Positions 1-5,260 are shown, counted from the first letter of the stretch. The stretch: 7,822 bases of DNA from Candidatus Aenigmatarchaeota archaeon (GCA_016202865.1 JACQNV010000052.1:1-7822), one strand, 5' to 3'. Notes: generated by a model from the letters alone, not told the origin. Program-made: numbers and translations.

Positions 1-37
1 ATATAGATATGTTCTAATAAGAAGAAATAGTGATTTT

Positions 38-220
38 ATGTCGAAGACGCAAAAGTTCCCAGAAGCTGAAGGCAGGTTGTTTAGCCGTGTTTTTATCTGC
101 AGAAATTGCAACAGTAAGATCAGGGCAGATATGATCAAGGTTAGAGTGGGTAAGGTCAAGTGCCGAAAGTGTAATTCTACAAAACTAAGGCTTAAACACA
201 AGGATTTGAAAGGTGCATAA
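38..220 (+). CDS. rpl40e: Large-subunit ribosomal protein L40e (eL40)
   Basis: This 60-residue protein is the archaeal form of eL40, a small Zn-ribbon protein of the 50S ribosomal subunit. The N-terminal stretch FPEAEGRLFSRVFICRNC matches the family's FPEAEARLF-x-x-x-ICxxC signature. A zinc site is visible as C21xxC24 and C42xxC45, and the rest is Arg/Lys-rich, as expected for rRNA contact. It is somewhat longer than the usual archaeal protein of about 50 residues because the loop between the two Cys pairs is expanded. The ATG at 38 follows the T-rich GATTTT; no Shine-Dalgarno is visible. The next gene is 88 bases downstream on the same strand. Identification is confident. Confidence 0.92.
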   Translation: MSKTQKFPEAEGRLFSRVFICRNCNSKIRADMIKVRVGKVKCRKCNSTKLRLKHKDLKGA

Positions 221-258
221 GTTGATTTGTTATAATCAAAGATTAAGCTTTGTAACTG

Positions 259-300
259 TTCTTTCTTGGGTTATAAGGCTTCTTTCTTACAAGAAAGAAG
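259..300 (+). promoter_or_regulatory. ubiA promoter with repeated TTCTTTCTT/AAGAAAGAA arms
   Basis: A TATA-like TTATAA lies at 271-276, about 35 bases before the ATG at 309. TTCTTTCTT occurs at 259-267 and again at 280-288, exactly 21 bases apart, and its reverse complement follows at 291-299. CTTCTTTCTT (279-288) and AAGAAAGAAG (291-300) form a perfect 10-base inverted repeat with a 2-base centre. The arms bracket the TATA box, so an operator is plausible. The pyrimidine-rich low complexity leaves chance possible. Confidence 0.4.
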
Positions 301-308
301 GGTATATT

Positions 309-1214
309 ATGAATCCATATATTGAAATTCTAAGACCGCTAAATTCAATAATGTCTGCCGTTGCTGTCTTAATTGGCGGGCTGCTTGTTTTAAAGTGGGT
401 GGATTTAACATTGCTTCTTGGAATGGTTGCTGTAATATTAATAACAGGCGCAGGCAATGTTGTAAATGATTATGTTGACTTGGATGCAGACAAAATCAAC
501 AGGCCAAAAAGGCCAATATCTTCTGGGAGGATTAAGAAAAACACAGCCTTGTGTTATTGTATATTGCTGTTCGCCGTTGGTATAGGCTTGTCAGCTTTCA
601 TAAATCAGGCAGCCCTTCTAATAGCTGCGGTTAATTCTATAATTTTGATATTTTATTCAACAACTTTTCAGCACAAATTGTTTTTAGGTAATGCTGCAGT
701 AGCTTATCTTGTGGGTTCCGCATTCCTTTTTGGTGGAGCTGTTAGTCTCGGTCAAAGTACCAATCTTAACCTCCTCATACTCCCTTTACTATTGATGCTA
801 CTTTCTTCACTGTCTAATTTTAGCAGGGAAATAATCAAAGATTTGGAGGATTTTGAGGGGGACAAAAAAAGCTTTTTGAAAAGGATAAAAAACAAGATAA
901 AAGGCACGCTTGAAAGATTTGGCATGTCCAGTGGTGAAATCAAATCAAAAGTCTCAGAAAGGATTTCAATTGGAATTGCAGTGGCATCGCTTGCTGCAGC
1001 CATTATAATATCACCGCTGCCTTACATTTTGAATATCCTAAGCCTAAGTTACATAATTGTTTTGGTTCCAACAGACATAGCATTCATATTGGGCATATAC
1101 ACAATCACAAACAGAAGAATAAAAAACAGATATCATGCTGCTCAAAAACGAATAAAACTCGCAATGCTACTTGGTTTGGCAGCTTTCATAATTGGGATAC
1201 TGGTTCAGATATAG
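309..1214 (+). CDS. UbiA-family prenyltransferase, probable digeranylgeranylglyceryl phosphate synthase
   Basis: This 301-residue integral membrane protein belongs to the UbiA superfamily. Its best fit is geranylgeranylglycerol-phosphate geranylgeranyltransferase (DGGGP synthase), which adds the second geranylgeranyl chain in archaeal ether-lipid synthesis. The first Asp-rich motif is NDYVDLDAD at 53-61, followed by KINRPKRPISSG. The second is REIIKDLEDFEGD at 173-185. These are the prenyl-diphosphate/Mg2+ sites, and the form matches archaeal DGGGP synthases. About eight hydrophobic helices surround them. Directly after the second motif, residues 186-217 form a Lys/Arg-rich segment instead of the usual short TLP-type loop. 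The frame opens upstream from a GTG at 213, but the added 32 residues are atypical and overlap L40e, so ATG 309 is chosen. Exact substrate is inferred. Confidence 0.85.
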   Translation: MNPYIEILRPLNSIMSAVAVLIGGLLVLKWVDLTLLLGMVAVILITGAGNVVNDYVDLDADKINRPKRPISSGRIKKNTALCYCILLFAVGIGLSAFINQAALLIAAVNSIILIFYSTTFQHKLFLGNAAVAYLVGSAFLFGGAVSLGQSTNLNLLILPLLLMLLSSLSNFSREIIKDLEDFEGDKKSFLKRIKNKIKGTLERFGMSSGEIKSKVSERISIGIAVASLAAAIIISPLPYILNILSLSYIIVLVPTDIAFILGIYTITNRRIKNRYHAAQKRIKLAMLLGLAAFIIGILVQI

Positions 1215-1216
1215 GC

Positions 1217-1237
1217 TTTTAAACCAGACAACAAATA
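1217..1237 (+). promoter_or_regulatory. Putative TATA box and shared downstream motif
   Basis: TTTTAAA at 1217-1223 lies just after the ubiA stop and about 40 bases before the ATG at 1261, which would give a short leader. It runs into CCAGACAACAAATA, nearly the same as the sequence at 2704-2718 upstream of another gene. Promoter call from position and composition only. Confidence 0.4.
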
Positions 1238-1260
1238 GAGATATAGTTGGATAATATTTT

Positions 1261-1557
1261 ATGGGTCAGTTTAGCGTTGTCTCTAACAGGACACTGAAAA
1301 ACAAGAAAGGCGAAGATGCAGGCAGGCTTAAGGTTCTAGTCAGGACAGGAACAACAGTAGCTGAAACCAGTTATAAATGTCCAGAATGTTTTCATGAAGA
1401 GCAGCTAAACCTTGAATGGCAAAGGCCTCTTGTTGTCACATGCTCTAAATGCGCGAATAAAATAAAGATGGAGAAGCTCAAGGACGAAATAAAAAAGGAA
1501 AAGAAGAAGGAAAAGGCAGAGACAGAGAAAAAGTTAATGGCTTTCAAAGCCAAATAA
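1261..1557 (+). CDS. Small Zn-ribbon protein with charged C-terminal helix, function unknown
   Basis: I do not recognise a named family. The 98-residue protein has a basic N-terminal half, a zinc-ribbon formed by C40xxC43 (CPEC) and C61xxC64 (CSKC), and a strongly charged Lys/Glu helix from about residue 70 to 92 that could be a coiled coil or RNA-binding tail. No signal peptide or membrane segment is present, so it is probably cytoplasmic. Ribosome, RNA-polymerase or RNA-processing association would fit the Zn-ribbon plus basic composition, but that is inference. It starts at the ATG after ATAATATTTT and ends 29 bases before the phosphorylase-family gene, with which it may be cotranscribed. 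It is likely a lineage-restricted conserved protein rather than a chance frame, given the intact Cys pattern. Confidence 0.8.
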   Translation: MGQFSVVSNRTLKNKKGEDAGRLKVLVRTGTTVAETSYKCPECFHEEQLNLEWQRPLVVTCSKCANKIKMEKLKDEIKKEKKKEKAETEKKLMAFKAK

Positions 1558-1586
1558 CGATACAAGCATCTGCTAAATTTATTTTT

Positions 1587-2363
1587 ATGGATAGCCCCGC
1601 TATCGCGATCATTGGTGGAAGTGGTATTGAAAAAGAAATGTTTGAGATGTCGCATGATATAGAAATAAAAGCATCCTACAAATCCCATTCTAAACAAATA
1701 TCAAAATCTTTTCCTGCAAAGGAAGTAAGCATAGACGGGAGGCAGGCTCTCTTTGTAAACAGGTATAAAGTGGGCTTGTTGCCAGGAAAAGAAAAATATC
1801 ATCCACATGAAATTGATTATAAAACGCTATTCGTCGGGCTTTACCAGGCCGGGATAAAAAAAATAATTTCCATATCCAAGGTCGGCAGCATGGAAAAGGA
1901 ATGGGCCCCAGGAACCATCATCCTGCTCACAGATTGTGTCGATTTGGTTAACAGGGACATAACTCTTGATGATCTTGGTATAGATGTCGCTGACATGAGC
2001 GTCCCTTTTAGCCCCGAGCTTTCAGAAATAATAAAGAAAAACGCTGACAAAGCCGGAGTTAAAATAGTCACAGGCTGCACGCATGTTGTCATGGTTGATG
2101 GATCCAGGCTCGAGACACCAGCAGAGATACAAATGATAAGAAATTTGGTGAAAGGGAAGGCGGTGGTTGGTATGATAGCATCAACAGAAGCCCAGTTGTC
2201 TAAGGTGTTAGGTATTGAGATTGCTGCCCTTGTGATAGCCACGAATTATGCCGCTGGCATGAGGTCAGAAATAAACAAATCAATAATAGAAGGCGGATTT
2301 GAGAAGGCGCTCCCACAGATAACCAAAATAATAAGATCAACTATCAAGAATTTATCTGCGTAA
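1587..2363 (+). CDS. MTA phosphorylase / purine nucleoside phosphorylase family protein
   Basis: The 258-residue protein has the length and order of motifs of the trimeric PNP/MTAP family, which phosphorolyses nucleosides such as 5'-methylthioadenosine in methionine and purine salvage. Visible are the phosphate loop GGSGI at 10-14, KVGSM at 98-102 with PGT at 108-110, ETPAEIQMIR at 176-185 (family: FETPAEIRMLR), GM at 195-196, and TNYAAGM at 219-225. The family's RHG motif near residue 60 is not present: the corresponding place reads LLPGKEKYHPHEIDY (64-78). EGPRFET and the Pro of the PE motif are also altered (DGSRLET, ASTE). Asn220 rather than Asp suggests 6-oxopurine preference if the protein is active. 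The start fits because the phosphate loop lies at the expected distance. Substrate is uncertain. Confidence 0.85.
   Translation: MDSPAIAIIGGSGIEKEMFEMSHDIEIKASYKSHSKQISKSFPAKEVSIDGRQALFVNRYKVGLLPGKEKYHPHEIDYKTLFVGLYQAGIKKIISISKVGSMEKEWAPGTIILLTDCVDLVNRDITLDDLGIDVADMSVPFSPELSEIIKKNADKAGVKIVTGCTHVVMVDGSRLETPAEIQMIRNLVKGKAVVGMIASTEAQLSKVLGIEIAALVIATNYAAGMRSEINKSIIEGGFEKALPQITKIIRSTIKNLSA
2351..2355 (+). promoter_or_regulatory. TATA-like box for the 53-residue membrane protein
   Basis: TTTAT, inside the last codons of the phosphorylase-family gene, is centred about 25 bases before the ATG at 2378. That spacing is expected of a leaderless archaeal transcript. Confidence 0.45.
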
Positions 2364-2377
2364 AACAATCCTTTATT

Positions 2378-2539
2378 ATGAAAGCTGAAATGACAAGCAA
2401 CATGTGGTGGATAATTCTTCTAATCCTGTTTGTTCTAATTGTCTTTGCCTTCTTCCTGGCATTCAGTTTTGGCGGCGGTGAAGGCGGATTTTTCACAAAC
2501 ATTGCAAAGGGCTTCGGCAGTATTTTCGGTTTTAGCTAG
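2378..2539 (+). CDS. Tiny single-helix membrane protein A (53 aa), first of three tandem relatives
   Basis: This protein of 53 residues begins MKAEMTSNMWW, followed by one strong membrane helix (about residues 9-30), a Gly-rich hinge FGGGEGG and an amphipathic tail ending IFGFS. It shares with the 50-residue protein at 2799 the layout helix, GGG hinge, Gly/Phe tail, and the terminal FGF. No known family is recognised. It begins 14 bases after the phosphorylase-family stop and lies 10 bases before the next tiny gene, so the two are probably cotranscribed. A TATA-like box about 25 bases upstream supports this ATG as a leaderless start. The helix-plus-tail layout suggests a membrane-embedded structural or minor filament-associated peptide; this is inference. 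Confidence 0.65.
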   Translation: MKAEMTSNMWWIILLILFVLIVFAFFLAFSFGGGEGGFFTNIAKGFGSIFGFS

Positions 2540-2549
2540 CTTTCTGTTT

Positions 2550-2687
2550 ATGGACTTACCACTTAAGATAGTCATGGCGGTTGTTTTGGCAGCTGTTATT
2601 ATATTGGTTATTATATCCCTCTATAGTATGATGACAGGCGGGAGCGTTGATTTTTGGAAGGCGCTTTGTTTGTGGTGCGGAAGCTGA
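2550..2687 (+). CDS. Tiny single-helix membrane protein B (45 aa)
   Basis: The frame from the ATG at 2550 encodes 45 residues: MDLPLKIVM, one membrane helix to about residue 27, then a short tail with TGGSVDFWKAL and two Cys near the end (C39, C43). The frame stays open upstream to a TTG at 2439, but that would run across the preceding tiny gene. The N-terminus MDLPLKIVM closely parallels MDYPIKLIM of the 50-residue protein at 2799, which fixes the start and indicates common ancestry. Spacing of 10 bases from gene A suggests one transcript. Function unknown; a membrane peptide belonging to the surface cluster downstream. Confidence 0.65.
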   Translation: MDLPLKIVMAVVLAAVIILVIISLYSMMTGGSVDFWKALCLWCGS

Positions 2688-2697
2688 TTTACTAAAA

Positions 2698-2718
2698 TAT
2701 AAACCTAGATAACAAATA
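2698..2718 (+). promoter_or_regulatory. TATA box plus shared motif upstream of the third tiny gene
   Basis: TATAAACC at 2698-2705 is followed by TAGATAACAAATA, almost the same as 1220-1237. A start site about 25 bases on would fall just before the inverted repeat at 2729. Confidence 0.35.
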
Positions 2719-2728
2719 ACTAAAGACC

Positions 2729-2789
2729 CTGACATAACAACCCGGGAATAATCTCATATATAATAGTAAATTCCAAAGTGTTATGTCAG
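2729..2789 (+). repeat. 11-base inverted repeat flanking a TATA box
   Basis: CTGACATAACA (2729-2739) and TGTTATGTCAG (2779-2789) are perfect reverse complements separated by 39 bases. The spacer contains TATATAA (2757-2763). The second arm ends 9 bases before the ATG at 2799. It could be a two-site operator around the promoter, or an RNA hairpin in a longer leader starting near 2726. The 111-base gap between tiny genes B and C holds this element and no other gene. Confidence 0.55.
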
Positions 2790-2798
2790 CAACTGTAT

Positions 2799-2951
2799 AT
2801 GGACTATCCAATCAAGCTGATAATGATAATTCTGATAGTCCTGATAATAGGCCTTATTTCAATACTCTTAATCAGTTCATGGGCTTCTGGCGGCGGCGGT
2901 TCTCTGGAAGGCGCTTTCAAGTGGCTTGGAACACTTTTCGGTTTTAAATGA
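2799..2951 (+). CDS. Tiny single-helix membrane protein C (50 aa)
   Basis: The 50-residue product reads MDYPIKLIM, then a single Ile/Leu-rich helix to about residue 27, the hinge ASGGGGS, and an amphipathic tail EGAFKWLGTLFGFK. It resembles B at the N-terminus and A at the hinge and C-terminus, so the three look like diverged copies. A GTG at 2778 is in frame, but the B-like N-terminus favours ATG 2799. The gene has its own promoter region with the striking 11-base inverted repeat. A second open frame, starting at ATG 2783, overlaps the whole gene. No family is recognised. A role as a small membrane subunit of the surface assembly encoded downstream is inference. Confidence 0.65.
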   Translation: MDYPIKLIMIILIVLIIGLISILLISSWASGGGGSLEGAFKWLGTLFGFK

Positions 2952-2957
2952 CAAGAC

Positions 2958-2965
2958 TATTTAAA
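2958..2965 (+). promoter_or_regulatory. TATA box upstream of the Cys-rich pilin-like gene
   Basis: TATTTAAA is centred about 29 bases before the ATG at 2991. It is the clearest archaeal TATA box in the cluster and lies in the 39-base gap after protein C. Confidence 0.55.
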
Positions 2966-2990
2966 GGAGATCAGAGAATAAATTAACTAT

Positions 2991-3323
2991 ATGATGAAAG
3001 GTTTGACTGTTCCTTTGACAGTTGTTCTAACGCTTGTTGTAATCCTTATAGTCGCTGTTATAGTCCTAGTTATTTTCCAAGGTGGTTTAGGCCCAGCAGT
3101 GGAATTTGGAACAGCGAGAAATGCATGTTTGCAAGCAGCAACAACAATATGTTCTAGCAGCAATTCTATGCCAGGCACTTGGGAAGTGGCAACAAACAGG
3201 GTTAAAATAACCAATGCACAAAACCAACAAGAAGACGCATTCAAAAGCTGCAAGGATGTGGTTGATACAGAAGTAGACAGTGTACCATGCGCATGCAACA
3301 ATAAGCAGCTTGTTGGCTGCTAA
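2991..3323 (+). CDS. Small Cys-rich anchored secreted protein, pilin-like
   Basis: The product has 110 residues: MMKG, a membrane helix at about residues 7-29, FQGGLG, then an outer domain of about 75 residues with six Cys at 46, 54, 87, 100, 102 and 110 (the last residue). Six Cys in a small extracellular domain suggest three disulfides. The short basic N-terminus ending in Gly before a hydrophobic stretch recalls archaeal prepilin (class III) signal sequences, but the usual Gln/Glu positions are absent, so prepilin processing is uncertain. Two adjacent ATGs (2991, 2994) are possible starts; both begin before the MKG. Its own TATA box precedes it. No named family is recognised; its place between the tiny membrane genes and larger pilin-like genes suggests a shared surface structure. 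Confidence 0.75.
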   Translation: MMKGLTVPLTVVLTLVVILIVAVIVLVIFQGGLGPAVEFGTARNACLQAATTICSSSNSMPGTWEVATNRVKITNAQNQQEDAFKSCKDVVDTEVDSVPCACNNKQLVGC

Positions 3324-3342
3324 AGTTGTACAAATAATACGG

Positions 3343-3360
3343 TTATTAACTTCTTTTTCT
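3343..3360 (+). promoter_or_regulatory. TATA-like box followed by T-rich tract (promoter and possible terminator)
   Basis: TTATTAA at 3343-3349 lies about 26 bases before the ATG at 3372, fitting a leaderless promoter. The following CTTCTTTTTCT (3350-3360) is a T-rich tract that could end transcripts of the preceding gene, as archaeal terminators often do. Both readings rest on composition only. Confidence 0.35.
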
Positions 3361-3371
3361 AATGTAATATA

Positions 3372-4016
3372 ATGAAGGCTGCAATAGATTCTGTGATGAT
3401 GTTTGTAATTTCTTTAGTCATCGTTCTCTTGGCAATAGGCTTGGTTGTTGCTTTGTGGTATACGGCAAGTAATGGCCCTTGCTGGGGCAACACATACACA
3501 CAGATACGGGCAATACAAAGCGTTTTTAGCGAAATGCCGGATATTCCTAGTACAAAATCTGTTTATGCTCAGTTTGACAGTTGTGTTGAGGGGGTTATTT
3601 TCATGAACAAAGAAGATTTTTATCAAACCTTCAGTCATTCTGATAACTTCCCAGCAATTAAGAATAGTTTGGGGTGTCTTGAAGACTTTGATGCGTTCAT
3701 AGTCGCCGCCCCAAGGCTGGACAAAGATTCAAGTTTTTTTGGCGGCATCAAAGATTTCGCCCTGTATAATGATGCAAACCAAGCTGGAAAGTGGGGAATC
3801 AGGTTCCTAAAAGAAGAAACAAACAAAGAGACCAAGCCAATATGCGAAAACCTGCCCATAAAAAAAGCTACCTTTGACAGGCCTTCAATAAATGAAATAC
3901 CAACTTTGGGAGACAAGTATTGCATAAGAATAGGGAGAACAGAAGAACTGAAATTTACAATATTAGCCTTTGAGAAGGTCACCTCGAAGGAGCAGTGTAA
4001 AGATCCAGAGACATAA
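3372..4016 (+). CDS. Pilin-like anchored surface protein with six Cys (214 aa)
   Basis: The N-terminus MKAAIDSVMM leads into one membrane helix (about residues 8-30). The remaining 180 residues form a soluble, probably external domain with six Cys at 37, 71, 102, 158, 184 and 209. The tail segment PICENLP...KYCIRIGR looks like a disulfide-linked beta-rich fold. No known catalytic motif is visible. Its short basic N-terminus resembles the neighbouring MKG proteins, pointing to a common export or membrane-insertion route. It ends 7 bases before the next gene, so cotranscription is likely. No family is named with confidence; structural pilus-like subunit or adhesin is the working inference. Confidence 0.75.
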   Translation: MKAAIDSVMMFVISLVIVLLAIGLVVALWYTASNGPCWGNTYTQIRAIQSVFSEMPDIPSTKSVYAQFDSCVEGVIFMNKEDFYQTFSHSDNFPAIKNSLGCLEDFDAFIVAAPRLDKDSSFFGGIKDFALYNDANQAGKWGIRFLKEETNKETKPICENLPIKKATFDRPSINEIPTLGDKYCIRIGRTEELKFTILAFEKVTSKEQCKDPET

Positions 4017-4023
4017 AAATTCT

Positions 4024-4401
4024 ATGAAAGGAGCAGAACCTGTAATGGTTGTGATTTTGTTTGCAGGAGCCCTTATAGTGGCAATAGTCATAATGTTGAT
4101 GTTCCACAATGTCGCATTTTCAGGGTTTGATGCCAAAAAAGCCAACGAAGACGCTACACTGGGCTACCAGCTTGTAAATATGGTCAACATTCTCGACACA
4201 AATGAAAGAGGCAATATCACACAGGAGCTTGTTGCTTCGTATAAAATAGAAGTCTTGGAAGACGGGGGCAAAACCAAGCTTAAAGTCGGCGACAGGTACT
4301 TCACACTTCTTTCAAAGGTGAAACCAACAAGTTTTGTGTCAAGAAAAGGCATAATAGTTTCGAAAGATAGTGGGGGAATAGCGATATCAAATTTGGCTTA
4401 G
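4024..4401 (+). CDS. Pilin-like anchored protein, 125 aa, MKGAEPV type
   Basis: The frame is open from further upstream (3970), but ATG 4024 gives the cluster-typical N-terminus MKGAEPVMVV followed by a membrane helix (to about residue 27) and avoids a 47-base overlap with the preceding gene. After the helix comes a helical stretch (LGYQLVNMVNIL, 47-57), a glycosylation sequon in RGNITQELV (62-70), then a beta-rich C-terminal half with repeated Gly turns. The ILDTNERGNITQEL region resembles LISSTGNVTYGEV in the 149-residue protein at 4811, suggesting the two share a domain. No Cys is present. Probably a pseudopilin-like subunit of the same surface assembly. It is 36 bases upstream of the next gene. 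Confidence 0.75.
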   Translation: MKGAEPVMVVILFAGALIVAIVIMLMFHNVAFSGFDAKKANEDATLGYQLVNMVNILDTNERGNITQELVASYKIEVLEDGGKTKLKVGDRYFTLLSKVKPTSFVSRKGIIVSKDSGGIAISNLA

Positions 4402-4437
4402 TATGAGTGAAAAAACTTGCTTAGTAAACGGTGATTT

Positions 4438-4824
4438 ATGCTAGAAGCCCCGCCATTCCTAATTACTGCTGTATTTTTTATGATCGGGATATTCATAGTC
4501 TTTGTTTCATTCCTTTCCACACATAATCAGGTTACTTCGGAAGTGTTAGCGCCATCTCTTCAAAAACTGGGCCTTGCTGACAGCACAAAAATACTTGAAA
4601 GCTGCATAAAGGAAAACCAGGCAATAACACCTGAATCAATAGAAAACAAAACTCCAAAATGTATGGAGCAATTCAGTCTGACCCATGTCAGGATAACAAA
4701 CATTGAGACTGGAAAAGAGTGGTCCTATGGCGATGTAAACAAAGGCAAGAATTCCTACAAAATATTCACAAAAATAAAATCAGGCGACAGTCTTGAGGGC
4801 GCGATATTATATGCAGAAGCGTAA
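4438..4824 (+). CDS. Anchored surface protein with two Cys (128 aa)
   Basis: MLEAPPF leads into a membrane helix at about residues 7-27. The outer part begins with a Ser/Leu-rich helix, contains C56 and C75 (a likely disulfide), and ends in a beta-rich stretch with KEWSYGDVN and SGDSLEGAILYAEA. Unlike its neighbours it lacks a Lys before the hydrophobic segment, so it may be an uncleaved signal anchor. Its last 14 bases overlap the start of the following gene, a sign of coupled translation. No Shine-Dalgarno is seen before the ATG, only GATTT. The family is unrecognised; context gives a surface-assembly role by inference. Confidence 0.72.
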   Translation: MLEAPPFLITAVFFMIGIFIVFVSFLSTHNQVTSEVLAPSLQKLGLADSTKILESCIKENQAITPESIENKTPKCMEQFSLTHVRITNIETGKEWSYGDVNKGKNSYKIFTKIKSGDSLEGAILYAEA

Positions 4825-5260
4825 GGGGTTTGTTGGAATTATGGTCATAGGGATTCTGGTAGTCGCGACTATTTTCGCATTCATGGGATATAGGCTTATG
4901 AGCGAGATAATAAACTCCAAAGCAAAGCTCAACTTTCAAATAAATCTGGAGCAGGACTATAGCGGAACTCAGGCGCTGTCAATACTTTCTTTAATATCAT
5001 CAACTGGGAATGTGACATATGGAGAAGTGATAGGTAGCAGTGTGGCCAATAATAGCCAAGAATTTAACTCCCAAAATCTGGCTCAAGTGAAGCAAACAGT
5101 TGACAAAATAAGAGGGCTAGAAAAGAAGGACATCCCGCTGGCAGTTGATTATATAGGCCAAAATTCAATAATCACAACAAAACCAGACAAGCCATATAGA
5201 ATAGATATGCCCCTTCCGGGGGGCGAACGGGGTGCTCTGCTTATAGAGAAGAAAGTATGA
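4811..5260 (+). CDS. Type IV pilin-like protein with KRKG-F N-terminus (149 aa)
   Basis: The N-terminus MQKRKGFVGIMVIGILVVAT is the most pilin-like of the cluster: a basic leader ending in Gly, an aromatic first mature residue, then a long helix, as at a KG-F prepilin-peptidase site. The Glu usual at mature position 5 is Met here. After the helix come a Ser/Leu-rich segment (SGTQALSILSLISSTGNVT, 51-69), sequons at N67 and N80, and a C-terminal beta hairpin with MPLPGGERGALLIEKKV (133-149). The frame also has a TTG at 4793, but ATG 4811 gives the pilin-like start; it overlaps the preceding gene by 14 bases. The next gene starts in an ATGA overlap. Pilin/pseudopilin identity is inferred from architecture. 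Confidence 0.75.
   Translation: MQKRKGFVGIMVIGILVVATIFAFMGYRLMSEIINSKAKLNFQINLEQDYSGTQALSILSLISSTGNVTYGEVIGSSVANNSQEFNSQNLAQVKQTVDKIRGLEKKDIPLAVDYIGQNSIITTKPDKPYRIDMPLPGGERGALLIEKKV
5209..5224 (+). repeat. GC-rich hairpin inside the pilin-like gene
   Basis: GCCCC (5209-5213) can pair with GGGGC (5220-5224) around a 6-base loop, within an abrupt GC-rich patch running to about 5235. It encodes the PLPGGERG turn and uses CCC, CCG, GGG and CGG codons unlike the surrounding AT-rich text. It lies about 33 bases before the next start codon. Confidence 0.35.

Noticed and set aside
752..1003. Minus-strand open frame opposite the prenyltransferase gene
   Set aside because: It lies wholly opposite a gene with clear UbiA motifs, and its product is low-complexity Ser/Leu/Phe-rich.
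1841..2242. 133-codon minus-strand frame opposite the phosphorylase-family gene
   Set aside because: The + strand product has recognised family motifs throughout; the reverse product has none.
2439..2549. Upstream extension of tiny gene B to TTG 2439
   Set aside because: It would overlap tiny gene A in another frame, and the B/C N-terminal similarity places the start at ATG 2550.
3970..4023. Upstream extension of the 125-residue pilin-like protein
   Set aside because: The added residues are basic, overlap the previous gene, and hide the cluster-typical MKGAEPV start.
4403..4444. 13-codon mini-ORF (MSEKTCLV...) overlapping the start of the 128-residue gene
   Set aside because: Too short to support as a protein; an upstream regulatory ORF is possible but without further evidence.
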